A stretch of 64,000 nt of DNA from Gautieria morchelliformis (taxonomy: Eukaryota > Basidiomycota > Agaricomycetes > Gomphales > Gomphaceae), in NCBI GenBank assembly GCA_015179125.1, contig WHVA01000002.1:124001-188000 (forward strand). Reading direction: 5' to 3'. The notes under the pieces are model-generated. The model was not told the DNA's origin, did no database searches, and was given only the letters and a program-made list of their open reading frames with translations. A program made the position numbers and the translations under genes. Every line of letters starts with the position of its first letter. The first letter of the stretch is position 1. Below are positions 12,001 to 22,488 of this stretch, one piece after another.

Positions 12001-13495
12001 AGAGACAATGGCATATCATAATACAGTTTGTTATTCTTTTTCAAAAACATCAAAAAACTCCAAACTTTGTGTTTTCGCACATGAAAGAACATGCCAAGTT
12101 TATGAGGATCAAACTTTTGACGACCAACAAAAACCACCGATAAGACGGCATTTATATCACCAACAGTACGAGGCAATGAATTTGCTGTAGAAATAACATT
12201 CATCTCATGTGCACAGGTATTACCATGATACACAAATGGATCTTTCCCATCGGAAGATTCATACAAACGAGTAACATGAGCAGTAGTTCGATAAATAGCA
12301 CAACACATTTCCTCAATCCAAGTCAAGTCTTGAAGTTCAAGAGGTAACTGACCACGGTAAAAGTTGTCAGCCAATGCAAATCGTGGCATTTTGCCCGTCC
12401 CAGAGCATTGTAACAATCAGCACATAAGTTAATCACTGTAGTTTGGTCACTGTCATGAAAAGATACCGCTGCCTTCCATAGTAGTAAGCCGTTCAATACA
12501 GGTGAACTGTAAGAGACATCTACATGATTGGTCCGATTAAAATACTCAATCAAAAAAGGATCTGAAGAACGAAGAATGGACAAATTGTGAGGCAACTGCC
12601 CATAAGGATGCACAGTTATCGAATAAATTTGCTGGCTTCCATGAGCACGTGCACAGGAAGCACAAGAAGATGGTAAGACATAACAGGTCTCATTCCTATA
12701 TGTCCTCAAGCAATCTTCAATAACCGAGGCAGAAAGAGTCTGTGGCCAAGATGCTATGACTGCCAACTTTTCATCAAAAGCTTCTCTCTGTACACCATCG
12801 CGAATTTGAGTACGTAACTCTTTTTGAATCTGTCCGTGATATGATCGGTGACTATCGTGAGTCATGACACGAGTCACATCAACACCATATTCATGACGCA
12901 AAATACAATCAATTAGTACTTTTCGTTGTAACGGAAAATGTGTCTGAAAAGGTTCATAATACATTAGTACCTGCACCAGAGAAGAGTGATCATATTGCCG
13001 AAGAGCATCACAACGTTCCCGAAAAACAGTAATGAGACTGTCGACCAACGAGGCATAATTATTAACAATGTTAGGCCTTCTTGACACATGTAAACCTCGA
13101 AGACTCATCTTGATAGCTGATGTATTTAACGCACGAGAAGAAAAGGAAAAATTTACCGAAAACAAATCATTATACGGCAACGTTACAGAATTAACGTCTG
13201 TCCTATGCGGAAAGTCTGTAGGAGGCTGACGCAATAGCGAAAAGATGCATTGACCATAGGTAGCTTCAAAAAGACTACCTAGCAAATAGGACCGAGGTGA
13301 ATTGACATCACATTTAACAGCAAGGGGGCGAAGAAGAGAAATAAAGTCAGCGATAGAACAATTCCCAAAATACTGACAGTGATCATAAAAAAATCCGACG
13401 ACGATAACTCGCAAGTGCTCCCTTGGAAAATTAATGTAGGAACGACGAGGACGAACTTTACGCAAGCACACGAGTAAGTCCTTCTTGATTGCCAA
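9078..13495 (-). pseudogene. Helitron Rep (HUH endonuclease) half of the Rep-helicase protein
   Basis: This codes for the N-terminal region and rolling-circle replication initiator of the Helitron. The HUH motif is seen as FHGHFLIWL near 10.9 kb. The two-tyrosine motif is YITDYITKM near 10.4 kb, with Y, Y and K in the expected spacing. Upstream, Cys pairs such as CASCARAH and CADCYNAL match the usual N-terminal zinc-binding part. The reading frame is damaged. It shifts near 12.4 kb, between CADCYNALG and GKMPRFALADN. A single TAA stop interrupts QQ-IHGQQAVRYLRGL near 10242, with the same frame on both sides. Another shift lies near 9.4 kb. The segment ends in frame at the TA where the Tc1/mariner element inserted (SLNDNPPAISAID...FTLSI). 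Nicking and transfer activity is therefore expected to be lost from this copy. Confidence 0.88.
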
Positions 13496-13830
13496 ATCCA
13501 GAGACAGAATTCACTGATCGTTGTTAAAACTCATCCACGATGGATTACCATCGCAGCAAGTATCGACAATTGATTTTATGGATGACTTTAAATCATTTAA
13601 AAATTATAGTTTCATCATATAAAGCAACGGTAACAGGGACGATACTGTCAGGCAGCAAACAGTCATGTGACAATAGGAAGCGCAACTCACGAGCGCGGGA
13701 GAGGACATTTGGGAAAGGCATGAAGGCAGACTAAGAAGGGATGGTGTGGGAGGGGGGAGAGGGGAGGGCGTTTTCACAGCAACCCATCGTTATCTATATA
13801 TAAAACTTACCCCTCTTGGTCGGAGAGACA
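13496..13830. other. Helitron 5' flank / junction with the DIRS element
   Basis: There is no gene here. The stretch lies upstream of the Helitron Rep frame and includes the candidate Helitron 5' end near 13809. A purine-rich tract (about 13740-13775) follows. The precise border with the neighbouring DIRS element cannot be fixed from the sequence. Confidence 0.4.
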
Positions 13831-14552
13831 CGGGCATGGACCCTCCCCCCTCGGATGAGTCAGGGCCAGCCAACAAATTCGAATGCCGCAAGAGAAGGAA
13901 TTAAACTCAGACCATCACAAACCTCGCATGGTGAAAAGCAGCGGGAAATCAAGGACGCGGAGATAGGCGGCCACTCCTTCGCCAGGAAAGGAAAGGTAAA
14001 GTAAGGAAAGGAAGGAATAAAATGCAGGAAAGGGTGCGACAGGCCAATAGGAAACACAAAGAGCAGCAGAAGTCAGGCCGACCCAACGAAGAAGGCTCTT
14101 TACAGAGCACGCGTGGAATGGAATCCCTGGTAAAGAACACAGAGCTCGCCGGTTGAAAGTGAAAGTGCGGCAAACCGGCAAAGATGGCCGCTGATTAATG
14201 GGTTGAAGCCCGCTAAGGACTTGAGCAAGGCAAGACTCTGTAGGGGCAGTTATCAATCTTGCTGTGGTTTTGGGGGAGAGGACCCAGAGGTTTGCCGCAG
14301 GCGACGTGGGAGATCCCGCAGTCAGATGTGGGTGACGCGGGGCGACATGATCGACCCTTGGTGGCAATCTGATGGGAGCACCCGAGATCATGTGATCCTG
14401 AGTCACGTGACCCCCCCGGGGAACCCTGGAATCCCTCGAGCATGAGGGTGCGGAGGGGAACTCCAACACCCACATTCCGTCATTCCGCGAGGAGTGACGG
14501 GATGTGAGTTCCTCTCCGAACTCACACCCCCAAACCACGCAGTGGGAATGCG

Positions 14553-15959
14553 CTAGAACATTTGTAGGCTTCTACATACAATGGACATGCATGACATAAG
14601 TGATGAGTGTGAATCAAGGGCTTCACCCACGAAATCTGGCAGGATCTGCTCAATTTTCCTCCAATACAGCAGGAACGCGCTGGATGACCACCGGCTGATC
14701 ACCATCACAATCCAAGGGTTGATACCCAGCATGAGCATGTGAGTAGTTCCCCCGATCCTCAGGCCGTACCCTTGCAGGCTGCCGAGACTTTCTTTAGCCC
14801 ATATCTCGTTGCACCGGTTCAAGAACCAGTCTCTGGTCAAAGGGGCCCAGTTCCCATCTGCCATCTCAAAGGCAAACAGTGGAGCGTGGGATGGGATGCG
14901 TGCGTTGCAAGTTAAGTGCTGCTCTAGCGCGATGATAGGGCTCGTGAGGTCGTCCACATCGATCAGGTTGATGTCGTCACCCATATGGCACTTTGTCTTT
15001 GAGTAAGGTATGTGGAAGGTTGTGAATTTTCGGCCGTGTCTAGCAACGCCGCGGGAAATGGTGGTAGAGCGGGAAGCGTGGTACACGGGGTCAAAGGCGT
15101 TGCGGGAAGGAATGACAAGCTCAGTGAGTCGGCAGCAAGCCCAGAAGGCTGTGGTTGCAGTTGCGTAGACAGCTGCGTCAAAGGCATTCGAGAGGTTAAG
15201 GTTGTTTTTCAGACTGAGCAGATGCTTCTGCGTGACAGGATCACGGTGGGGACGTTTGTATTCTGGGGGCGTGAGGTTCGCTGCGCCTCTCTTAGCTAGA
15301 GTGAGGGCCTCACCACCATGCCACGGTGCATCTTGGATGATGTGGTAGCGGTATAGTCCCGCGAGCCAGTTTGCAATACACGATTCGCTCACTTTACCTG
15401 CGCCGCAGTTGGCAACGAATAAGCATAGAAGTCTCTCTGACGCGGGGATACGATTAGATTCAGGTACGGATATGGAGTCACAATACTGATGGAAACGTAG
15501 AAGGCCTGCCCCCCAGTTCTCCCGTGTCTTTTTGACCACGGCGTTCGTGAAGACTTCATCGAGGCGTGAAACGTGGCTGGGTGGGACTTCACCCTGGAGC
15601 GCCGCACGGCTGGCCAACGAGTGTGGGGACACCCATGCGGTGATGCGATCACGGGTGAGGACGTGGGGACGGAAGACAGACAGTGCAAGAAAATTTTTCG
15701 GGTCTTTGGAAACACATGGCTTGCGACCACGAGCAGGTTGCGGCAGAGGTGGGGCTGCCAAGCCCACCCCATCTGCTGACGAAGGGCCGGCACCTACCAG
15801 TGCAGCTTGCAAAGGCGAGTTGCTAGACATGGACAAGAAGGGGTTGGAGCTCACTCGGGAGCGTGAATCGGATGGGCAGCCGTTTTTCAGTCGGCCCCAG
15901 CTCACCGCGAGAGATGGGGTCCGACCGGTTGCTCGCCGAGGCAACGTATTCAGAATCAA
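14553..15959 (-). other. DIRS element: tyrosine recombinase part
   Basis: This 468-codon frame has the phage-integrase-like fold expected of DIRS recombinases: an Arg in the CRLTELV segment, a GLRIGGTTHMLMLG segment and the terminal YWRKIEQILPD region with a candidate Tyr nucleophile. It is the reason for placing the element in DIRS and not in Ty3/Gypsy. Confidence 0.85.
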
Positions 15960-18290
15960 TGGTGACGTTAATCGGGGTGAGAGTGTGGCTGATGCGTCTC
16001 ACGGACTCGTTTCTGGGTACATTGCGTGATCTACCGCGGGCAAGGGCGTCAATCACGCCTGTGTTATCGCTGTAGATGCGTATGTGAGAATCGCGGATGC
16101 CTGCATCTGCAATCCATAGAGCTGCCAGCTTGATGGCCATCGTTTCGGCCCAGCCGATGTCGCGACCTGCGCGGTTCCAGTTGCTGCTTAGCCTCCATGC
16201 TGCCCATCGGCCGCCGATCAGCAAGCCGATGCCCCAGGAGGTAGATGCGTCGACCCAGATGTCATGGTCGACTGGGGTGCGTGGGAGGATGCTGTGGGAG
16301 ACGTTTTCTTGTGAGAGTGTCGTTTTCCACCATTCTATGTCATGACGGACACCTCTCGGAATGAATCGCAATACAAACTTGTTGTTTTCGAATGTGCTGA
16401 TGTAACGAGTGAGGGCGGGCAGGAACGATCTGCCGAGTGTGAAGACATATGTGACGTGTTGGAGGGTGCCGAGGAGTTTCATGGCAATCACCATGGTTGA
16501 CTTGGGTCCGGCAAGGAATGCGATTACCCATGCGAGGTATTTCACTCGCTTGCGCTGGGGCATGGCGACTGATCGCACCTGAAGGTCCCACAGGAACCCA
16601 ACGTATTCTGAAATGAATGAGTATACGCTGCCCTTGACGTTCACCGGGTGCCATGGGACGCCGAGCAGCAGTGTGATTGCAATTATGGTATCGAGGTCGT
16701 ACAAGTAAATGTAAACTGTGGTGTGGCTGTCATCTGTGCGTGAATCAACTGGCTCTCTGGCGTTACTGAAGTCATCGACCCACTTCCATGTGGGCCCAAT
16801 GCCGTTTGCTTCGAGGATGTCTGCTATGGCGTCAGCAATGTTGCCCTGGATGCCTCCCGCTGTTGTCAGACCAAAGGGAGTACGTGATCGATGTAGTAGA
16901 ATCCCCTCCAGTGGAGGGCAATGTAGCATTTGTGTGCTGGCAGCACCGGCGAGTTCCGGTATGCTCTTTGCATATCCAAGCACGCGACCTGGGTTCCTGG
17001 TGGTGCTGTGATGAGCTGCGGGAGCAGGTTGCATGAGTAACAGTTCATAGGGCAAATTCAAAGATGCGGAAGTGAGTGATGACGGTGGTGAGTGATCGTG
17101 ACCCGTTCAGGTCTGCTAGTGTGTGTCTGTGTGTGAGCTCATCCAAGTCTGCTGAACCGTTCAGTTCGCATGTAACGCTCAGCGGCGGTTGTCATATGCA
17201 TGTGTGGCCTCGTTCGAAGGTGTCTGTGCATGTTTGCACCATGTGTGTCGATCGGTGTGGATGACGGGATGGGGAATGGGGTCATGTCGGGGTGGGTAGT
17301 ATGATCGATACTCACATATTGCTCGAAGATCCATGCGGAACCCCAGCGGGTTGGGAAATCGTCCGAGTTGAGCATGTCATTCACGGAAATGCCGTATGCA
17401 TCTTTTTTGGATAGGTTTCTGATGAGGCGGAACTTTCCGTCCCCCGGTTCTTTTTCTGCTAGTCCCAGCGGTGATGTGCGGAAATGTCCGCCAAAGATGA
17501 AATGTGTCTCGTTCAAGGTGAACGGGCCCAACATGCGTCCCGCCTCGACCTCTTCTGTTATGTGAGCGTCAACGAACTCCGGGTGGTCTAGAGCCGTCTT
17601 CATGTTGGGTGGAATGAACGTGTGTGTCAAAGGTGGTGGGTTTCTGATTGGCAAACCCTTTTGGATGTCGGTGACAAGGTTGTGGTATCGTGACGAAAGG
17701 CCGGTTGCCTCCAGGGCCGTCTTGAAACCTCCCGCGCTGCACGGTGTGGTGTGTCTGTAAAGTTCAGGTGCGAGTGCACTGCGCCGCTCCGTGGTAAGAG
17801 ATGAGGCAAAGGCTGCATCTATGAGGGGGGTGTCTGGTTGGATTGGCGGAGCATGATCCTTGCAGGTTGAACTTGTAGCATACGGCTGCGCCGTCCGAGT
17901 CGTAGGTGAGGCGCTTGTTTCTGAAGGAAACATTTGTCTTGCAGTCGGGGTGGTTGTGTAGGTGTCTGGCGTTGCAATTGATGGATATGTGGGTGTCTTT
18001 GCTGCCGCAGCGAAGGCATAGCTTTGGGGAGGAATGCTGCATCTCCCTGTTCCGAAAGGATTGGCTGCTGCTCCCCATGCTCGTGCCTGATCTGGTGTAG
18101 CTTGTGCTGGGTGTGTATGGTGAGTTATACGGCTGGTAGCGGGATTCGCGGTTGCCAGACTGGGAGCTTCTAGATGCGGCAACTCTCGTCTCGACAAGTT
18201 CTGCGGTGTGTTCGTCGTTGATGTCCCTGTGCACCATGGCATAACACTCATTGTATTCCTTGCTGAGGATGTCTGGAATGAATGGCTCAA
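15823..18290 (-). other. DIRS element: reverse transcriptase / RNase H part
   Basis: Reverse transcriptase signatures FGLTTAGGIQGN and KWVDDF lie near 16.8 kb. An RNase H domain follows (IWVDASTSWGIG, AETMAIKLAALW, YSDNTGVI) near 16.0-16.3 kb. The part overlaps the gag-like frame upstream and the recombinase frame downstream, as is usual in compact DIRS elements. Confidence 0.85.
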
Positions 18291-19197
18291 CCATTAGTTG
18301 TTGGCGCATCGAAATATCCATGTAGAGGTAAATTTTGAACTTCTCTTCCATGTTCGGGTCACGAACTGTGCGCTCGAAGTGTTCCTTCCAGCCTTCTAGT
18401 ATTCTGGAACCTGGTTCGCAGCAGAGTTCCAGGCATCGCAGGAAGTTGTGGTAAGCTTGGTTGAATTGCGTGAACGTAAGTTTTCTCTCGTCGATGACGC
18501 GAATGGGCTTTGTCAGCGACTTAAACGACTTGATGTCTCGTTCGAGGCGGATGCGTTCCATGTTCTTAATGAGGAAGAAGGACAGAGGCATGTACACGCG
18601 GTGTTGGAACATCGTTATGAGTTGTGTGGGGATTGTGTGGATAATCGTCTGCTGCATGTTAGCTGTCACCATCGCCGTGGAGAACGTCCATGATGGGTTG
18701 GTGTTCGGCGTGGACGTGGGTGCGGCGGCGGTTGCGGCGTTGGTGTTGGTGCTGGGGATGTTGCTTGAGGTGCCGGGGATCGAGAGGAGGCTCAGCTGTG
18801 AGATGTTGGGGATTGGAAGGGTGGTTGTGGACAGCACCGTGACAGTCGCTGTCGGCCCTGCGGGGTTAGGTGGGATGGATGAGTTTGTGAGGTTCGTCGG
18901 GACGCGTCTGGAAAGGATCGCGAATGTGTCAATCAACTGCTGCTCGGATAGTAAGTCCTCATCATCGGAGACGTTCGTGTCGCCATTGATTCTCCTGGCG
19001 CTCCTCTGCGTGTTTCTAAAGTTTCTGACGCTGTTGATGTCAGCTAGTGCTTTCTGACTCATCTCTTCTTCCGGGGATAGAGCGGTCGTGGTCGGTGGCC
19101 CTGTGCCGACGTTGCCTGGTGGGGCCGTGCTCGGTTGTCCGGTCCCGGTGATGAGATTTGGGTGCCCTTCCGACGCTTCGGGTGGTCCGGAGGTCAT
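17764..19197 (-). other. DIRS element: gag-like part
   Basis: This long frame has a Thr/Pro-rich N-terminus, a central helical region and a C-terminal Cys/His-rich zone (CLRCGSKDTHISINC, CYKFNLQGSC, HRCSLC). The arrangement is typical of the first frame of fungal DIRS elements and is presumed to form the particle and bind nucleic acid. Confidence 0.75.
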
Positions 19198-19343
19198 GGT
19201 GAGTGGGCTTTTGTGAAGGAAGTGAAGTTCGCGAAAGAAATACTCGAAGAACTACGGGGAGATGGAGGTAGCGGGAAGAGTTCTGCCAGACTGACAGGAA
19301 GACGATTTCTTTTTATTTGACAGCTTAGCTAATCGCCCTGTTA

Positions 19344-20468
19344 CACCCGTTTGCAGTACCTAAGGCGCGCGTCGGATTTGCTTCCGTTTTAGTGCGCAAA
19401 CTTCGAACAACGATATCTTGCTTGATATCGCTCCAATTCGCTTGAAATTTCATATCTGAAGCTATGTGGACTATAGCTAGGGCATAGAACTAAAAAATCC
19501 AAATAAAACAAGCATTTTTTATTTTGCATTTTGGGTGCTGAGGGGGGAACAATGTCAAGCTTAGCTTACTGTATGTAGTTCAATGCAGGTTTTAATTTTG
19601 TTTGCTACTTTGTACTAATGGTGAGAACCCACTACAGGGGAATCTCCAGAAGAGGGTGTCTTAGGATTGGAGAGGAAGGGCTTAGCTTCTTCTGATGTTG
19701 GATCAGTGAGATCTGACAGTAGGCGTTCATTCTCGATGTTGGATTTCCTCCTGTGTAGCATAAGCCCCGAAAATCTGAGGGATCATATAACGTGGATCAT
19801 ACGCATCATCAAAGTTCGTAATAGCATCTTTGATCCCTTCCACACCGAGTGCCAATTGTCAGGGTTCACGCATTTCCTTCCACAAGTTTCTATTTCCTTC
19901 CATGAGTTTCCGTTACCTTCCGTCAGTTTCCATAACTTTCCGTCACATTCTGTCACATTCTGTCACATGTCACATTCCGTCACCTTCCATAACCTTCTAC
20001 AAGTTTCCGTCTCCCCTATTATGTAAGCCTTGCCAGCGCTATAAGACTGTAGCCTGTGTGGTGGTGTTTCCTCAGCTTGATCTCTGAGGATACCCACTAC
20101 ACAGGCAAGTCCCCATGTATCTATCGTTGGTAGAGTTATAAACTGAGGATACCCACTACACAGTTGGTCATTGTCCTAGTATCGGCTCTTATCTCCTTGA
20201 GTATCTTTGGTTGTGGCTTCGTCATTAGTGTTGCCCTCACACCAATGCACCATAAGGCAACTTCGCCGATCCTGACATGTTCTTGAGCTCGGAAACCGCG
20301 GGGGCGCACACGTATGTGGTGGGGTGAGGGGCGCGGAGGTGCTGGGGTGGGCGAGCTGGTGTAGGAGGACGGGGTGGTAGGGGAGCGGGCGGCGGCGGGT
20401 GCGGGTGTGGGTGCAGGTGCAGGTGCGGGTGCGGGTGCAGGTACGGGTGCAGGTGCGGGTGCGATTGC
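19344..20468 (+). repeat. Left terminal inverted repeat of Tc1/mariner element no. 2 (contains solo LTR)
   Basis: It matches the reverse complement of the right arm in two blocks, 19344-19856 and 20242 to about 20468, separated by the solo LTR. Small indels also distinguish the arms, for example about 10 extra bases near 19550. The inner end dissolves into a GGGTGC hexamer array. Confidence 0.9.
19857..20241. mobile_element. Solo LTR (Ty3/Gypsy-type), 385 bp
   Basis: It begins TGTCAGGG and ends CCCTCACA, so it has TG...CA ends with a short inverted repeat. The 5 bp sequence CCAAT flanks it on both sides (19852-19856 and 20242-20246). The right arm of the host transposon shows the same locus without it, which fixes the borders exactly. 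Inside are repeated CCTTCC/TTTCC phrases, common in basidiomycete Gypsy LTRs, and two copies of a GAGGATACCCACTACACAG phrase about 60 bp apart. It is a fossil left after the internal part was lost. Confidence 0.87.
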
Positions 20469-20470
20469 AG
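20396..20470. repeat. GGGTGC/CACCCG hexamer array, left arm
   Basis: About 12 imperfect hexamer units, GGGTGC alternating with AGGTGC, at the inner border of the left inverted repeat. The unit read on the minus strand, CACCCG, equals the outer terminal hexamer of the transposon. Confidence 0.85.
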
Positions 20471-21093
20471 CACGGACGACACTGAGCTCATCGTGAGGAT
20501 GCTGGGCATATGGTTAGCAGGGTGCGGGGGCGTCGACACACCTTGACACCCAGGGGACTCCACGCAGGCACGCAGGGGACATGGGGGATACCGGCCCAAA
20601 CGGCAGCCGGTAGAGGGACGGGAGCGCGGACGTGACACGACTGGGCTGGCGGCCCTCGAGGCGTGCGAGGGCGTCGCCGCGGTTGGTGTTGCGGTAGTGC
20701 GTGGAGGCGCGGGACGTGGCGGTGGTCATCGCGAGGGTGTTGACGGTAGGAGTGATGGAGCCGCGGTCGGTTGGGGTGCGGGTGGACAACAGGAAGGAAC
20801 TGCTCGTGCTTGTACGAGTAGAAGGGGCGCTTCAAGTCACAATGGTGGACTTGTAGTTGGGACGCGTGACAGCCCTTTCAGCGAGGATGTAAAGTAAGCA
20901 TAAGTAGCAAACTCACCAATAAAAACGGGATAGTGGCCATTCGACACCTGAAAATTACACTTGAGTTGGGGTTCAGCATTGGGAGTAAGGGTGCAAATGC
21001 TGTCGCACGATTCATGTCATAGAATTCTTGGTCAGGGTGTGTGTTTCGGGAACTTCCATTCTCCTTGTATGTACTACCCACACCATCGCTCAT
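20471..21093. other. GC-rich interior of Tc1/mariner no. 2, no gene recognised
   Basis: A GC-rich stretch lies between the left hexamer array and the transposase. One minus-strand frame (about 20.51-20.79 kb, with NTNRGDALARLEGRQPSR) looks more protein-like than the rest but matches no family I know. It may be a remnant of a captured exon. Confidence 0.35.
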
Positions 21094-22297
21094 ATGCCTT
21101 GCCCTGGCAACCCTAAACCTGTTCATCACATGTACAGCAAGGATCTGCGGGATCGCGTTATACACCAAAAATTCAAGCCCAACAAGAAATCAACCGATAT
21201 TGCAATTGACCTCGATATGTCACTACGTGTAGTTCAACACACAATCAAACTCTGGCGGGATGTTGGAGATGTCGTGGCAGAGCCAAAGCGGCTATCTCAT
21301 GGGTCAAAAATGACCTCAGCTCAGAGTGAAGTAAGTAATTCATGTCTGTGTTTAGCTGTAGCTTATTTTATTTTATAACAGTTTCTTCTTGCACTTCTTG
21401 AACGCTCACCCAATCTTTACCTCGATGAGCTTGTCGAAGAGCTAGAGGTGCAGCATGGTATTTTAGTAAGTATATCAACTGTCTGGAGGACGCTTCGACA
21501 TCTTGGCTTGCAAAGAAAGAAAGTGAGTCATTAAATCCTCGAAGAATGACAACCTTTATATTTGTCTCCAATCCAGCTTTCATGGGCAGCCGCAGAGCGC
21601 TGTGAAGCGTCGCGGACTGCTTTCCAGTTTCGTATTGGTAGTGAACCACCAGACCATTTGGTTTTCACAGATGAAAGCGCAATTGACCTTCACACAACGT
21701 ATAGACTAATGGGATGGGCTTACAAGGGATGTAGGCCTCGAGTGCGAGCACGTTTCCAAAGAGGCAAAAGGTAACGATTTGTGCACGGGCCTATTATTGT
21801 ATCGCTAATATCCACTCAGATTTTCAATCCTTCCGGCGCTCTCACAAGATGGAATCATCTATAGCCATATCAAATTAGGGGCATACGACGGTCCAGAGTT
21901 CCTTGGGTTTCTGAAGGGCCTTTTAGAGGTAATGAACCCTTACCCGGCACCACAGAGTGTTCTTGTTATGGATAACTGCGCCATTCACCACATACCTGAG
22001 GTCTCACTCTTATGTGCCCAAAGGTTTTTACCATTATAACCTGTTTTCACTAGTGTCTAATCTTGCATTTGCAGAGGAATCAAACTGATGTATCTTCCGC
22101 CATACTCGCCCGATCTCAACCCGATCGAAGAATCATTCTCCTCCATCAAAGCTCACCTCAGACGTCATGGTGCCGAGTTCCGTGCATGTGTTGCAAGTAA
22201 GGAGAGGGCTGAGCTATTCATGTTTCTCTACGAGGCACTGGATCGGATTACACGCAGACATGCGCGAGGGTGGATGAAGGACTGTGGCTATCTGTAG
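21094..22297 (+). CDS. Tc1/mariner (IS630-like, DDE_3) transposase no. 2
   Basis: The gene starts MPCPGNPKPVHHMYSKDLRDRVI. An N-terminal helix-turn-helix domain (STDIAIDLDMSLRVVQHTI) is followed by a second DNA-binding segment (NLYLDELVEELE...ISTVWRTLRHLG). The catalytic acids are in VFTDES (about 21.67 kb), VLVMDNCAIHH (about 21.97 kb) and YSPDLNPIEESFSSIK (about 22.12 kb). Introns of about 50-60 bp interrupt it near 21.33, 21.52, 21.77 and 22.02 kb, each with GT-AG ends. The exon borders after RGKR and before the LPPYSPD exon are shared with transposase no. 1. The frame appears open throughout, so the enzyme could be active. It ends with HARGWMKDCGYL. Confidence 0.88.
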
Positions 22298-22488
22298 TGC
22301 AGTTGTACTACTGTAATGTAATTTCTTTGTTGTCAGAATGTTGAAAATTATCTGCAATGTGATGGATGATATTGGTAAACAACACTTAGTAGTGCAAAAA
22401 GTACTCATTGTAAGTTCCCGCTCTTCCTACAGTGGCTACAGGATCTCATAATATTATATGTCATGCATTACATGCGGTCTTTCCCAGC

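Larger units (their letters stand above)
2085..13820 (-). mobile_element. Helitron (rolling-circle DNA transposon), decayed, with two nested insertions
   Basis: A minus-strand Helitron encodes a HUH/Y2 Rep joined to a Pif1-type helicase, the hallmark of the superfamily. Rep lies at 9.4-13.5 kb and the helicase at 2.1-5.3 kb. They are separated by a Tc1/mariner element at 5316-9074, and the helicase is split again by a MITE at 3351-3957. Removing both insertions leaves a single colinear Rep-helicase order. The ends are approximate. A candidate 3' hairpin, CCCCTC paired with GAGGGG, sits at 2088-2116, and a matching ACCCCTCT stretch lies near 13809, which could be the 5' end. I could not find a clear CTRR terminus. 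An in-frame stop and several frameshifts show that the copy no longer encodes one intact protein. Confidence 0.85.
13830..19340 (-). mobile_element. DIRS-family retrotransposon (tyrosine-recombinase retroelement)
   Basis: A minus-strand retroelement with the DIRS order: a gag-like frame, a reverse transcriptase/RNase H frame and a tyrosine recombinase in place of a DDE integrase. Long open frames in all three parts suggest a recent or nearly whole copy. I did not find convincing terminal repeats, so both ends are approximate. Its upstream end abuts the left border of Tc1/mariner element no. 2 at 19343, and the original upstream flank may continue past 24526. Confidence 0.82.

Noticed and set aside
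15532-16029. 165-codon plus-strand frame opposite the DIRS recombinase
   Set aside because: Antisense shadow.
18461-19057. 198-codon plus-strand frame opposite the DIRS gag-like part
   Set aside because: Antisense shadow of a long coding frame.
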